Below the pieces are notes generated by a model. The model saw only the letters and a program-made list of their open reading frames with translations, ran no database searches and was not told the DNA's origin. From NCBI GenBank assembly GCA_019635775.1, contig JAHBYU010000012.1, positions 88,323 to 152,322 on the forward strand: a stretch of 64,000 nt of DNA, read 5' to 3'. This DNA comes from Rhizobiaceae bacterium. Its GTDB lineage: Bacteria; Pseudomonadota; Alphaproteobacteria; Rhizobiales; Rhizobiaceae. Below, piece by piece: positions 17,129-27,792 of the stretch; position 1 is the stretch's first letter; the number at the start of each line of letters is the position of its first letter. The translations under genes and the position numbers were made by a program.

Positions 17129-18366
17129 GCGTCACGTTCGAGATTTCACGACTGGGCGCTCAGGGCGACGGCATCGCCGACACGCAGGCAGGACAGGTCT
17201 TCGTCCCTTTTGCCCTTCCCGGCGAAACGGTAACGGCCGCACGCCACAAGGATCGCGCTGACCTGATTTCGGTGTTGAAGGCTTCGCCACAGCGCGTCGA
17301 TCCCGCCTGTCGCCATTTTACGGCCTGCGGTGGGTGCGCCGTACAGCATCTGGAGCGGGGCGCCTACCTCGACTGGAAGCGTCAGAAGGTGGCGCATGCG
17401 CTGCGGGGGGGCCGCATCGATCTGGAGACAGCACCCATTGTTCCGTGCGAGCCCGGCACCCGTCGTCGCGTGACCTTTTCAGCACGGCATACCGAACGCG
17501 GCGCTGTTCTCGGCTTCAATCGCGCCATGTCGAAGGAGATCATCGACATTGAGGAATGCCCGATATCCTTGCCGGAGATCGTTGCAGCCTTGCCGAAACT
17601 GCGTGCCCTGGCAGACGTGATGGTCGCAACCCCGCAAGCCTTCCATCTGACGGTCACGGCAACGGCATCGGGCCTGGACATCGCCACCCGCGATTCCGGC
17701 AAGATGAACGACCAGCAACGCCGTGCGGCTGCAGCCTTTGCGTCGGAAGCCGGCTTCGCAAGGCTTTCGGCTGATGGCGAGATCGTCATCGAGCCGCGCA
17801 AGCCAGCGGTGCTTTTCGGCGATGCGGCGGTTCCAATCCCTCCCGGATCCTTCCTTCAGGCGACCGCGGCCGCAGAGCAGGCGATGGCCGATCTGGTCCT
17901 GTCGCATCTATCCCGCGCGAAGAAGGTGGCCGACCTTTTCGCCGGCTGCGGCAGTTTCGCGCTGAGGCTTGCAAAAAAATCCGAGGTGCATGCGGTGGAG
18001 GGCGATGCTTCCGCACTTGCCGCGCTCGATCGCGGGTTCCGTCAGGCAACCGGCGTGAAGCGGGTGACTGCCGAGCGTCGCGACCTTTTTCGCCGTCCGC
18101 TGACCTTCAAGGAACTGAATGCCTTTGACGGCATCGTCTTCGATCCGCCGCGTGCCGGCGCAGAAGACCAGTCGAAGCAGATCGCGCGGTCGGACGTGCC
18201 TTTTGTCGCGGCGGTGTCCTGCAACCCGGGCACCCTGGTCCGCGACCTTCAGATCCTGGTCGCGGGCGGCTATCGCGTCACGTCGGTCACGCCAATAGAT
18301 CAGTTCCTGTGGTCGCCCCATGTCGAGGCGGTAGCGCTGTTGGAGAAACCGCGCAAACGGCGCTAA
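17125..18366 (+). CDS. Fe-S-containing TrmA/RlmD-family RNA (uracil-5-)methyltransferase
   Basis: The 413-residue protein belongs to the SAM-dependent m5U methyltransferases of tRNA or rRNA. A short TRAM-like N-terminal domain (1-55) precedes an iron-sulphur cluster motif: CRHFTACGGCAVQH (about 60-73) and a fourth Cys in IEECPISL. The methyltransferase domain contains ADLFAGCGSFAL and FDPPRAGA, and the catalytic Cys is in SCNPGTLVRDL near the C-terminus. The ATG at 17125 overlaps the tlyA stop (ATGA), which implies translational coupling. Target base and RNA cannot be decided from sequence. Confidence 0.9.
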   Translation: MSVTFEISRLGAQGDGIADTQAGQVFVPFALPGETVTAARHKDRADLISVLKASPQRVDPACRHFTACGGCAVQHLERGAYLDWKRQKVAHALRGGRIDLETAPIVPCEPGTRRRVTFSARHTERGAVLGFNRAMSKEIIDIEECPISLPEIVAALPKLRALADVMVATPQAFHLTVTATASGLDIATRDSGKMNDQQRRAAAAFASEAGFARLSADGEIVIEPRKPAVLFGDAAVPIPPGSFLQATAAAEQAMADLVLSHLSRAKKVADLFAGCGSFALRLAKKSEVHAVEGDASALAALDRGFRQATGVKRVTAERRDLFRRPLTFKELNAFDGIVFDPPRAGAEDQSKQIARSDVPFVAAVSCNPGTLVRDLQILVAGGYRVTSVTPIDQFLWSPHVEAVALLEKPRKRR

Positions 18367-18395
18367 CTTGAAACGGGCGAGTTTTGCGCCTATTT
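18367..18395 (+). promoter_or_regulatory. Probable promoter of the RES/Xre toxin-antitoxin operon (CTTGAA-N17-CTATTT)
   Basis: CTTGAA at 18367-18372 starts immediately after the upstream stop codon and is 17 bases from CTATTT (18390-18395), a five-of-six match to the alphaproteobacterial consensus in each box. Just downstream, TGAC (18396-18399) and GTCA (18408-18411) form a small dyad where an autoregulating antitoxin could bind. Confidence 0.5.
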
Positions 18396-18432
18396 TGACA
18401 CCGATGCGTCATTTCATGGAAGGATCATGCTC

Positions 18433-18804
18433 ATGGTCGCGACCACGCTCAATATGACTGCGGCCCGTTTCGGTGATGAACCGGCTCCTTTCCTGTCGGC
18501 GCGCCGCGTTGCCGAGACGCTTGGCGTGAACCTGTCGGAACTAGCGGACCTCGTAGGCGTCGCGCGCAACACGCTGGCGGCCCGCGTCGGCGGGCGAAAG
18601 GTCGATGCTGCGCTCAGCCCGGTCGTGCGCATTGTCGCGATGGCCGGCGAGATGGCGGGCAACGAGCAGCGTGCGGCGATCTGGTTCAAGCATCAGCCCA
18701 TCCCCGGCTGGGCTGGCAAGACAGCCTACGATCTCGTCCGCGAGGGCAAGGCCGACAAGGTTCTCGCCTATCTGGAGGCCGTGCGTTCCGGCGTTTATGC
18801 CTGA
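18433..18804 (+). CDS. Antitoxin of a RES/Xre module (MbcA/ParS/Xre, DUF2384 domain)
   Basis: The 123-residue protein is expected to neutralise the RES-domain toxin encoded next to it and to repress their shared promoter. The N-terminal half (about 20-60) contains a helix-turn-helix-like segment, SARRVAETLGVNLSELADLV. The C-terminal half carries the toxin-binding DUF2384 pattern: IWFKHQPIPGW, then TAYDLVREGKADKVLAYLEA and a short SGVYA tail. GGAAGG (18418-18423) is 9 bases from the ATG at 18433 and only 3 from the ATG at 18427, so the second start is preferred. The gene overlaps the toxin start by 8 bp. Confidence 0.86.
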   Translation: MVATTLNMTAARFGDEPAPFLSARRVAETLGVNLSELADLVGVARNTLAARVGGRKVDAALSPVVRIVAMAGEMAGNEQRAAIWFKHQPIPGWAGKTAYDLVREGKADKVLAYLEAVRSGVYA

Positions 18805-19315
18805 ACAGTCTGCCGCGGCTCCCCTCGCGCTCTGGCGCGCCTATGTTCCCCGCTGGGCGCATCTGCCTTTGTCGGGGGAGGGCGCGGCGCGCTTTGGCGG
18901 ACGCTGGAACCCGGTCGGCGTGCCGACGATCTACGCTGCGCGCGAGCTTTCGACGGCATGGGCTGAATACAATCAGGGCTTTGTCCAGCATCCCGCCCTG
19001 ATCGCCCGTATGGAACTGTCCGGCGCGCGCCTTGCTGACCTTACGGATAGCGAAACGCTGGAGACGCTACGCGTCCACGCGGACATCCACCGCTGCGAGT
19101 GGCGCGATGCGATGGACCGGGGTCGTGTCCCCGAAACGCACAGGTTGCGAAAGCGCCTTCTGGCAGAAGGCTTTGACGGCGTGGTCTATCCGTCCTTCAT
19201 GTCACCCGGCGGCACTTGCGTCGCGCTCTGGCGATGGAACGGCAGCGGCAGCCCGCGCCTCGAGGTCATCGACCCGGACAATCGCCTTCCGAAATCGCCG
19301 GCGTCGTGGCTATAG
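18797..19315 (+). CDS. RES-domain toxin
   Basis: RES toxins (for example MbcT and ParT) act on NAD+ or ADP-ribosylate a housekeeping enzyme, which arrests growth when the antitoxin is lost. The 172-residue product shows the family pattern: LWRAY at the N-terminus, GEGAARFGGRWNPVG and IYAARELSTAWAEY (about 28-62), then a conserved FDGVVYPSFMSPGGTCVALW segment before the C-terminal end. The ATG at 18797 lies inside the 3' end of the antitoxin gene, the usual antitoxin-first arrangement. Which of the two chemistries applies is not decided by the sequence. Confidence 0.87.
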   Translation: MPEQSAAAPLALWRAYVPRWAHLPLSGEGAARFGGRWNPVGVPTIYAARELSTAWAEYNQGFVQHPALIARMELSGARLADLTDSETLETLRVHADIHRCEWRDAMDRGRVPETHRLRKRLLAEGFDGVVYPSFMSPGGTCVALWRWNGSGSPRLEVIDPDNRLPKSPASWL

Positions 19316-19329
19316 CGGCAGCGAGGTGC

Positions 19330-19890
19330 TCAGACTTCGGATTTTAGCGCCGGTTCGATCGTGTAGCTCATGCCTGCGATCAGGCTATAGAGCTTGCGGT
19401 CGCGAGATACAGGCCACCATTCGTAGAGCAGCAGTTCCATCGGGTGCCAGAGCGCAACCCATCCCGCGATGACGAAGCCTTCTGACACAAGGTTCCTGAT
19501 GAGGTCCGGCAGGATCGTCGTCTGTCCCGCTATGGCGGAGACAATCATGCAGGCCAGCATGAACAGAAGGCCCTTGCCGAGGGCGCGGATGCCGTCTTTG
19601 CGGATGGCCGTGAGTTGTTCGCCGTGGCGTTCGTCCTGGTAGCGACCCAGGTCTGCGAGCGCGGCGTCGATTCGGCGCTTTGTCTCGCCATCGGGCATTT
19701 CATCGAGCAGCAGCCGCGACTGGATTGCAGAGAGCCGTCTCGTGTTTTGCGCCCGCAGCCGGTCCAGAACGCGCTCGACCCCGGAACGATCTTCAAAGCG
19801 CCCGTCGAGCGGACTTACTTCTGGCGGGACGAGCAATTCCTCCAGCCTTGCGAGATGGAGTTCGAGCGTCAGGCTGTCCTTCCGCGTCAT
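19330..19890 (-). CDS. Membrane protein of unknown function with cytoplasmic helical domain
   Basis: No family is recognised. The 186-residue product has a hydrophilic, Arg/Glu-rich helical N-terminal part (about 1-100), then two hydrophobic segments, LLFMLACMIVSAIAG (about 108-123) and FVIAGWVALWHPMELLLY (about 138-156), and a short C-terminal tail. The ATG at 19890 is preferred; the frame is open to a TTG at 19911. It is convergent with the RES toxin gene, 14 bp away. The 173 bp between it and the end of tldD show nothing recognisable. Confidence 0.6.
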   Translation of the reverse strand: MTRKDSLTLELHLARLEELLVPPEVSPLDGRFEDRSGVERVLDRLRAQNTRRLSAIQSRLLLDEMPDGETKRRIDAALADLGRYQDERHGEQLTAIRKDGIRALGKGLLFMLACMIVSAIAGQTTILPDLIRNLVSEGFVIAGWVALWHPMELLLYEWWPVSRDRKLYSLIAGMSYTIEPALKSEV

Positions 19891-20063
19891 GGTCACGACA
19901 GGTGCCCCCAAGCGCCTACGATTCTGTAAATCGAATCGGTTCCATCCGGCAGAACCGTCACCTGTAAAGCTGGCACGATCTTCCCCGCGGGTCCATGCCA
20001 GTAACGAGAGAGCAACACTTCCCCAGGTGGATCACGGCCCAGCTTTGCGGGAGGCCGCCTTGC

Positions 20064-21479
20064 CTATACCCGCGTGCCGCCCAGTGTCATCTGGTTCATG
20101 CGCAGATGGGGTTGGCCGACGCCCACCGGCACGCCTTGCCCGGCCTTGCCGCACATGCCGATGCCGTTGTCGAGCTTCAGGTCGTTGCCCACCATGCTGA
20201 CGCGATGCATGGCGTCCGGCCCGTTGCCGATCAGCATCGCGCCCTTGATGGGCTGTGTCACCTTGCCGTCTTCGATCATGTAGGCCTCCGTGCAACCGAA
20301 CACGAACTTGCCCGAGGTGATATCGACCTGCCCGCCGCCAAAGGAGACAGCGTAGACGCCTTTCTTCACCGACGCGATGATTTCCTCCGGCGTATGAGGA
20401 CCCTCGGTCATGTAGGTGTTCGTCATGCGCGGCATGGGCTGGTGGGCATAGCTCTCGCGCCGTCCGTTGCCGGTTGGCTTCACCCCCATGAGACGCGCAT
20501 TCTGCCTATCCTGCATGTAGCCGACGAGCTTGCCGTCATCGATGAGCACGGTCCGGTTGGTCGGCGTGCCTTCGTCGTCGATGGTGAGCGAGCCGCGCCG
20601 TTCCGAGATCGTGCCGTCATCGACAACGGTTACGCCCTTCGCGGCTACCTGCTGTCCCATCAGTCCGGCGAAGGCGGAGGTCTTCTTGCGATTGAAATCG
20701 CCTTCCAGGCCGTGGCCCACCGCTTCGTGCAGCATGACGCCCGGCCAGCCCGACGAAAGCACGATGTCGAACGTCCCGGCAGGCGCAGGGATGGCCTTCA
20801 GGTTCACGAGAGCCTGCCTCAACGCCTCATCGGCAGCATGCTTCCAACTGCCCTCCGCCACGAATTCGCCGAAGCCCTTGCGGCCTCCCGCTCCGTAGGA
20901 GCCGCTCTCCTGCCGCTCGCCTTCGCCAACCACGACCGAAACGTTCATTCGAACCAGCGGGCGGATGTCGCGCACAATCTGGCCGTCGCCGCGTATGATC
21001 TCGACATGTTGCCACGAAGCGGCAAGCGATGCGGTAACCTGCCTGACACGTTGGTCGGCATTGCGCACATAGGCGTCGATCTCGGTCAGGAGTTTCGCCT
21101 TTTCCTCGAAGGAGGGCGCACCGATCGGATTCTCGTCTCCATACAAATGTCGGTTGGTGCGGGGAGGGGCGTCGGCCAGCGTGCCGGAATAACCGGTCTT
21201 CACCGCCGACGCCGCGTCAGAGGCACGCAGGAGCGCAGCCTCCGAAAGCTCGCTTGCGTGCGCGTAGCCGGCCGCTTCGCCCGCCACGGCGCGGAGGCCG
21301 AAACCCTGGTCTGTGCTGTAGTTGGCGGTCTTCAGCCTCCCGTTGTCGAACATCAGCGCCTCGCTCTCGCTGCTTTCGAGATAGAGCTCGCCGTCGTCCG
21401 CGCCGTGAACCGCGTCGGCCACGATCTGCTTCAGCCGATCTTCCGAGCAGTCGAAAAGGGAGGTGAGGGATTTTGTCAT
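20064..21479 (-). CDS. tldD: Metalloprotease TldD
   Basis: TldD forms a heterodimeric cytosolic protease with TldE/PmbA that degrades unfolded peptides and matures some modified peptides. The 471-residue length is normal. The zinc motif HExxxH is present as HEAVGHGLEGDFNRK near residue 250. The glycine-rich C-terminal region with GGGQVDITSGKFVFGCTEAY and GNGPDAM is also typical. No tldE partner is in the window. In Rhizobiales tldD is commonly found next to the ialB-like gene and the cytochrome oxidase cluster, as here. Confidence 0.95.
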   Translation of the reverse strand: MTKSLTSLFDCSEDRLKQIVADAVHGADDGELYLESSESEALMFDNGRLKTANYSTDQGFGLRAVAGEAAGYAHASELSEAALLRASDAASAVKTGYSGTLADAPPRTNRHLYGDENPIGAPSFEEKAKLLTEIDAYVRNADQRVRQVTASLAASWQHVEIIRGDGQIVRDIRPLVRMNVSVVVGEGERQESGSYGAGGRKGFGEFVAEGSWKHAADEALRQALVNLKAIPAPAGTFDIVLSSGWPGVMLHEAVGHGLEGDFNRKKTSAFAGLMGQQVAAKGVTVVDDGTISERRGSLTIDDEGTPTNRTVLIDDGKLVGYMQDRQNARLMGVKPTGNGRRESYAHQPMPRMTNTYMTEGPHTPEEIIASVKKGVYAVSFGGGQVDITSGKFVFGCTEAYMIEDGKVTQPIKGAMLIGNGPDAMHRVSMVGNDLKLDNGIGMCGKAGQGVPVGVGQPHLRMNQMTLGGTRV

Positions 21480-21584
21480 TGCGGCGGCCTTCGATTGGAA
21501 TGCTTCCTATCTAGGCGTTTGGCCGCCGGCTATCCAGAGGGACGCCCGGGCGACGTGGCCCGGGCATCCCTTTTGGCGAGATGG

Positions 21585-22028
21585 TCAGCTACCGCCGCCG
21601 AATTCCGACTTGAAGGTTTCGAAGTCGATCTGCATGCCGTTGATCACGGTGCTCCAGTGGCGCGTCATGGCCGCCATCGTGACCGCTTCTGCGATTTCGG
21701 CTTCCGAAGCGCCGTGCTGCTTGGCCGTCTCAGTGTCCAGCCAGATACAGTAGCGACACGGTATCTGGGCTGCGACCGCCACGCTGATGAGCGCCTTGGT
21801 CTTCGGATCGAGCGCGGTCTTGTCCGACATCTCGAAGTTCTTCGTGACCTCCCACATGCCGGCGATTGCGCTCTTTGGGTAGGCCTTCATGAAGCCTGGA
21901 ACGACTCCGAAGGCCGCCTCGATCTCCTTGTAGGTATTCTCGACGGCCATGGGCTCTTCCGCGCCGGCCTGGGAGACGAGGGCTGCTGCGAGCATCGCAG
22001 TGGCGGCAAGTGTTCTTGCATGTTTCAT
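21585..22028 (-). CDS. Secreted AhpD/carboxymuconolactone-decarboxylase-fold protein
   Basis: The 147-residue protein begins with a signal peptide (MKHARTLAATAMLAAALVS, cleavage near AGAEE), which is unusual because AhpD-like proteins are mostly cytosolic. The mature part has the family helices with a CxxC at C91-C94 (IPCRYC) and the EIAEAVTMAAM segment. In AhpD the CxxC is followed by three residues and a catalytic His; here the sequence reads CRYCIWLD, so that His is Asp. A periplasmic thiol redox role is possible but peroxidase chemistry is uncertain. The ATG at 22028 has AAGGATCG upstream; the frame stays open further upstream without conservation. Confidence 0.78.
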   Translation of the reverse strand: MKHARTLAATAMLAAALVSQAGAEEPMAVENTYKEIEAAFGVVPGFMKAYPKSAIAGMWEVTKNFEMSDKTALDPKTKALISVAVAAQIPCRYCIWLDTETAKQHGASEAEIAEAVTMAAMTRHWSTVINGMQIDFETFKSEFGGGS

Positions 22029-22158
22029 GTTCACGATCCTTCTCGAAGGCTGTGGGGGGACGATCGCCGCGCGGCCTTCGCGCGTGGCGACGTACCGGGC
22101 AGGACTTGCCCGGAATCCGGGGAAGTGGAATCGGGGAAACCCTATCTGGAGAAGCCGC

Positions 22159-22341
22159 CTAGAACGGCAGAAAGCTCGTTCCATCAGGGCCTTCGGGAGC
22201 GCGCCGCAGCCCGATGTCCCGCAGAAGGTGGTTCGACATGCCGATGTCGTACCGCTGGCCGCCTGAATCATTCGTCCGGCTCAGGATGCCCCCGAGGCGC
22301 AGAAACAGGGGGACCGGAGGCAAGTAAATTCGCGTTTTCAT
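22159..22341 (-). CDS. DUF1127 family small protein
   Basis: The 60-residue product carries the DUF1127 signature near its end, YDIGMSNHLLRDIGLRRAPEG, on a short basic and hydrophobic N-terminal part (MKTRIYLPPVPLFLRLGG). Proteins of this family are short, arginine-rich and in some rhizobia affect RNA and phosphate metabolism. The ATG at 22341 is preferred since GGATTGGG precedes it closely. A perfect palindrome sits only 14 bp upstream (22355-22369), so expression is likely controlled. The TetR gene is transcribed divergently. Confidence 0.7.
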   Translation of the reverse strand: MKTRIYLPPVPLFLRLGGILSRTNDSGGQRYDIGMSNHLLRDIGLRRAPEGPDGTSFLPF

Positions 22342-22354
22342 GACCCAATCCAGT

Positions 22355-22369
22355 ACGTGCAGTGCACGT
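22355..22369. promoter_or_regulatory. Perfect 15-bp palindrome in front of the DUF1127 gene
   Basis: ACGTGCA (22355-22361) and TGCACGT (22363-22369) are exact inverted repeats around one base. The site lies in the 5' leader or promoter of the minus-strand DUF1127 gene. A second small dyad (TGTCG 22389-22393 / CGACA 22399-22403) is nearby. The divergently encoded TetR-type repressor is the obvious candidate ligand. Confidence 0.5.
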
Positions 22370-22601
22370 CGTTCGTGTGTTTCAGGCTTGTCGTGTGTCG
22401 ACAGGCCCGGAAGATGGGCTGAAGATGCTTTTTTGCCGGGATTGAAACTAGCCGGCTTGTGGTCCTGCTCCAGGCAGCACAAAGAAAACCTTTTCGATCA
22501 GTGATTTATTGCTTCGTGTAACGAACGCGTTTCTGGCCGACACTTGTTTGATACCGCGAAACTGTACCTGAAGTATCGAATTGACGACGGAGGAGTCCGG
22601 C

Positions 22602-23258
22602 ATGAGACGAGGTGCGGAAACGCGCGAGAAAATCTTGGAAATCGCCAAGGCTGCCGTTCTGGCGAAGGGCTTCAATGCAACCTCTATTGAAGAGATCATT
22701 GCCGAAGCGGGCATCACCAAAAGCGGTTTTTTCTACCACTTCCGTGACAAGAACGAGTTGGCGCGGGCGCTGGTGCACCGTTTCCGGGAGCAGGTCGAAG
22801 ACGCGCTGGACAATACCTTCGGACGGGGGGGCGAACTGACGGACGATCCGCTTCAGGCATTTCTGATTGGCCTCAAGCTCTTCGCGGAACTGGTGGCCGA
22901 AGACCATCGTGACGGCTCGGGATGCATTATCGCCAGCATCTGTTACCAGGAACGGCTATTCGACCGCGAGGTCATGGCCTCCATCCGGGACTTTGCCGGA
23001 TCATGGAGCCAGAGATTTGAGGGCTATCTGGGCGAGGTTGCAAAACAGTACGAGCTCGCGCCAGGTGTCGACCTCGAAGACCTTTCCGACATGCTCGCCT
23101 GCGTCATCGACGGTGCGATTGTCATGGCCAGGGTCCGGCAGGAGCACAAATGCATCGAACGCCAGATCCTGGCATATCGCGCGCAGGTTCGTCTGGCATT
23201 CCCGAAACCAAGGCGTTTGGCCCAGCAAGGGTCAACGTCGACCAATCTTGCCGCCTAG
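22602..23258 (+). CDS. TetR/AcrR family transcriptional regulator
   Basis: The 218-residue protein has an N-terminal TetR DNA-binding domain: TREKILEIAKAAVLAKGFNA, then TSIEEIIAEAGITKSGFFYH and FRDKNELARALVHRF. The C-terminal ligand domain (about 80-200) contains CIIASICYQERLFD and a helical dimerisation region, similar to regulators of efflux or fatty-acid genes. GGAGGAG (22589-22595) supports the ATG at 22602. GATAC (22550-22554) and GTATC (22573-22577) upstream could be its own operator. The ligand is unknown. Confidence 0.88.
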   Translation: MRRGAETREKILEIAKAAVLAKGFNATSIEEIIAEAGITKSGFFYHFRDKNELARALVHRFREQVEDALDNTFGRGGELTDDPLQAFLIGLKLFAELVAEDHRDGSGCIIASICYQERLFDREVMASIRDFAGSWSQRFEGYLGEVAKQYELAPGVDLEDLSDMLACVIDGAIVMARVRQEHKCIERQILAYRAQVRLAFPKPRRLAQQGSTSTNLAA

Positions 23259-23278
23259 TCTCTTGACGCCCGGTGACG

Positions 23279-23794
23279 TCAGGGCAGGGCGTCGAAAGCT
23301 TCGCTGAAGCCGGCCAGGTCGACCGGGATGCCAATGCCTTCTTCCGGCGTAGCAAAGACGATGAAGGTCGCCTCCTTCCCGGATTTCAGCGTATCGATCA
23401 GCTGTTGTTCGAGGATCACCTCGGCGTAGCAGCCGTCGCTGAAACATTGCTTGAAATAGGCCCGGCCATTGTCCTTCTTGTCGATGTAGAGGCCGAGGCC
23501 CGTCGGTAGCAACACGCCCAGAGGCGCCAGAACCCGCATGATTTCGGCCTTGCGATCGGCGGTCTTGAGGATGACCACGGACAGTCCGAGGTCGGCGCGA
23601 TCCTCGGCCACCACATTCTGCATCATGATGCACTGCTCGGCACTCGCGCCGGCGGGCGTGTCACATATTATGGACCATGAGCCATGCGTGGCGCGAACCT
23701 GGCCGTTCTGCTGAGCGTTTGCTGGCAGAGCCAGGGCCGCGAGCGCAATCGCGCATGTGGCCCCCGCGACGGACTTGGCAAACCTCGATCTCAT
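23279..23794 (-). CDS. Invasion-associated locus B (IalB) family periplasmic protein
   Basis: The 171-residue product has a signal peptide (MRSRFAKSVAGATCAIALAA, cleavage near ANAQ). The mature part matches the IalB family: THGSWSIICDTP, an EQCIMMQNV motif with conserved Cys, then LGVLLPTGLGLYID and the FKQCFSDGCYAEV segment. Four Cys are placed as in the family and probably form disulphides. Bartonella IalB promotes red-cell invasion, but in free-living rhizobia the role is unknown. The ATG at 23794 has GGAG upstream; a GTG or ATG further up in frame is possible. Two GANTC sites lie in the leader. Confidence 0.85.
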   Translation of the reverse strand: MRSRFAKSVAGATCAIALAALALPANAQQNGQVRATHGSWSIICDTPAGASAEQCIMMQNVVAEDRADLGLSVVILKTADRKAEIMRVLAPLGVLLPTGLGLYIDKKDNGRAYFKQCFSDGCYAEVILEQQLIDTLKSGKEATFIVFATPEEGIGIPVDLAGFSEAFDALP

Positions 23795-24155
23795 GACGAC
23801 TCCATAACGAATCACGCGCACGATATATACCGGCGCATCCGCATTTTAGCAGGATGATCATGCCCTGCCCGACGGCGGACGGCAGCTTTTGGCGCTTTTC
23901 CAGTGAAAATTGGTCTGAAATGCGACGCGCGGCGCTGCAAGGCCCCGCACTGTCTCGCCCGCGGCCGGTTTTGGACCGTTCAGGCGCCGTTTTCAGGAAA
24001 GAGCAAAATGCCGCATGGTTTGCTCCGCTCCTTTCTTGCGATAGGAAAGAGAGTATGGTTTGAACCGGCAATGGTATCCAGCAGGATTCCCGTGATGGAC
24101 CAGTCGCGATCTGGTCGGGGATCTGCCAATGCTCAGGTGGGAGACGAACGGTTCC
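23795..24155. other. Intergenic region between the ialB-like gene and ctaC (361 bp)
   Basis: This is the longest stretch without a supported gene. It must hold the divergent promoters of the ialB-like gene and the oxidase operon, but no consensus pair was found for ctaC. It contains two GANTC sites, GACTC (23798-23802) and GAATC (23809-23813), a TATATA stretch (23824-23829) and the dyad at 24098-24116. Short open frames inside it have no recognisable product. Confidence 0.6.
24098..24116. promoter_or_regulatory. Inverted repeat upstream of ctaC
   Basis: GACCAG (24098-24103) and CTGGTC (24111-24116) are perfect arms around TCGCGAT. The site lies 40 bp upstream of the ctaC start and could be an operator or a leader hairpin of the oxidase operon. 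Confidence 0.3.
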
Positions 24156-26713
<2,558 letters not shown>

Positions 26714-26727
26714 GCCTGTTCCAATGT

Positions 26728-26753
26728 CGATGCCGCCGTCACCGGCGGCATCG
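26728..26753 (+). promoter_or_regulatory. Hairpin between ctaD and ctaB
   Basis: CGATGCCGCCG (26728-26738) and CGGCGGCATCG (26743-26753) are perfectly complementary around a 4-base loop. It begins 15 bases after the ctaD stop. There is no T-run, so it is more likely an mRNA-stabilising or attenuating hairpin than an intrinsic terminator. It would allow ctaC-ctaD to accumulate more than the assembly genes downstream. Confidence 0.55.
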
Positions 26754-26838
26754 GGCCAAACGGACGCATTTTACGCATGGCCCCCCGTTGAGCATTTTGT
26801 CCCGGCGGGCTTCGGACTGAAAGTAGACGCAAGTCGAT

Positions 26839-27792
26839 ATGAGCCTTTTGGAAAAGACCGTAGGGGACGAGGCCGGCCTGTCCGAGGCAATGGCCGCCGA
26901 CTACCTCGAACTGATGAAGCCGAGGGTGATGTCGCTTGTCGTCTTCACGGCTTTCGTTGGCATGGTTGCGGCTCCGGTCGCCCTCAACCCGGTTATCGCC
27001 ACGATATCGATCCTCTGCATCGCCATCGGCGCGGGCGCTTCCGGCGCGCTCAACATGTGGTACGACGCGGATATCGACGCCGTGATGGGCCGAACGGCAT
27101 CGCGACCGGTACCGAGCGGCCGGGTTTTGCCGGAACAGGCGCTGGTCTTTGGACTCGTGCTGTCTGCTCTATCGGTCATGACGCTCGGTGTCTTCGTCAA
27201 CTGGCTGGCCGGCGGCTTGCTTGCCTTCACCATCTTCTTCTATGCCGTGATCTACACGATGTGGCTGAAGCGCTGGACCCCACAGAACATCGTCATCGGC
27301 GGTGCGGCGGGCTCCTTCCCTCCCATGATCGGCTGGGCGGCCGCCACTGGCGCGATCAGCCTGGAAAGCATCATTCTTTTCCTCATCATCTTCCTCTGGA
27401 CGCCGCCTCATTTCTGGGCATTGGCGCTGTTCAAGTCGGGTGACTATGCGCGAGCCGGCATACCTATGATGCCGAACGTTGCAGGCGAAGCATCGACCCG
27501 CCGGCAGATATTCGCCTATTCGCTGGTGGTCGCGGTGGTTGGCATCCTGCCCTGGGTGCTGGGTTATTCCGGCGTGGTCTACGGCGTCTTGTCGACTGCG
27601 CTGGGCGTTGGTTTCGTCTGGTACGCCTGGCAGGTTCTGCGCATGCATGACGAAGATCGCGCGATGCGCCCTGCGAAGGCCTTGTTCGGTTATTCGGTGA
27701 TCTATCTCTTCGCGATTTTCGCGATCTACCTGGCTGATGCCGTGGTGGAACGCCTGGGCCTCTTCCCGTTGCTGGCGGGAGGCGTGGTGTGA
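26839..27792 (+). CDS. ctaB: Protohaem IX farnesyltransferase (haem O synthase)
   Basis: CtaB transfers a farnesyl group to haem B, the first step to haem A of the oxidase encoded here. The 317-residue protein is a UbiA-fold prenyltransferase with about eight or nine membrane helices. The two Asp-rich motifs are present: [15 protein letters not shown] and, more C-terminal, the conserved loop before [18 protein letters not shown]-like sequence, here [19 protein letters not shown]. Length and position between ctaD and ctaG are as in other Rhizobiales. It overlaps the next small gene at its stop codon. Confidence 0.95.
   Translation: MSLLEKTVGDEAGLSEAMAADYLELMKPRVMSLVVFTAFVGMVAAPVALNPVIATISILCIAIGAGASGALNMWYDADIDAVMGRTASRPVPSGRVLPEQALVFGLVLSALSVMTLGVFVNWLAGGLLAFTIFFYAVIYTMWLKRWTPQNIVIGGAAGSFPPMIGWAAATGAISLESIILFLIIFLWTPPHFWALALFKSGDYARAGIPMMPNVAGEASTRRQIFAYSLVVAVVGILPWVLGYSGVVYGVLSTALGVGFVWYAWQVLRMHDEDRAMRPAKALFGYSVIYLFAIFAIYLADAVVERLGLFPLLAGGVV

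Noticed and set aside
19995-22343. 782-codon plus-strand frame over tldD and the AhpD-like gene
   Set aside because: Antisense to tldD with its HEAVGHG motif and to the CxxC protein; the translated product has no family features.
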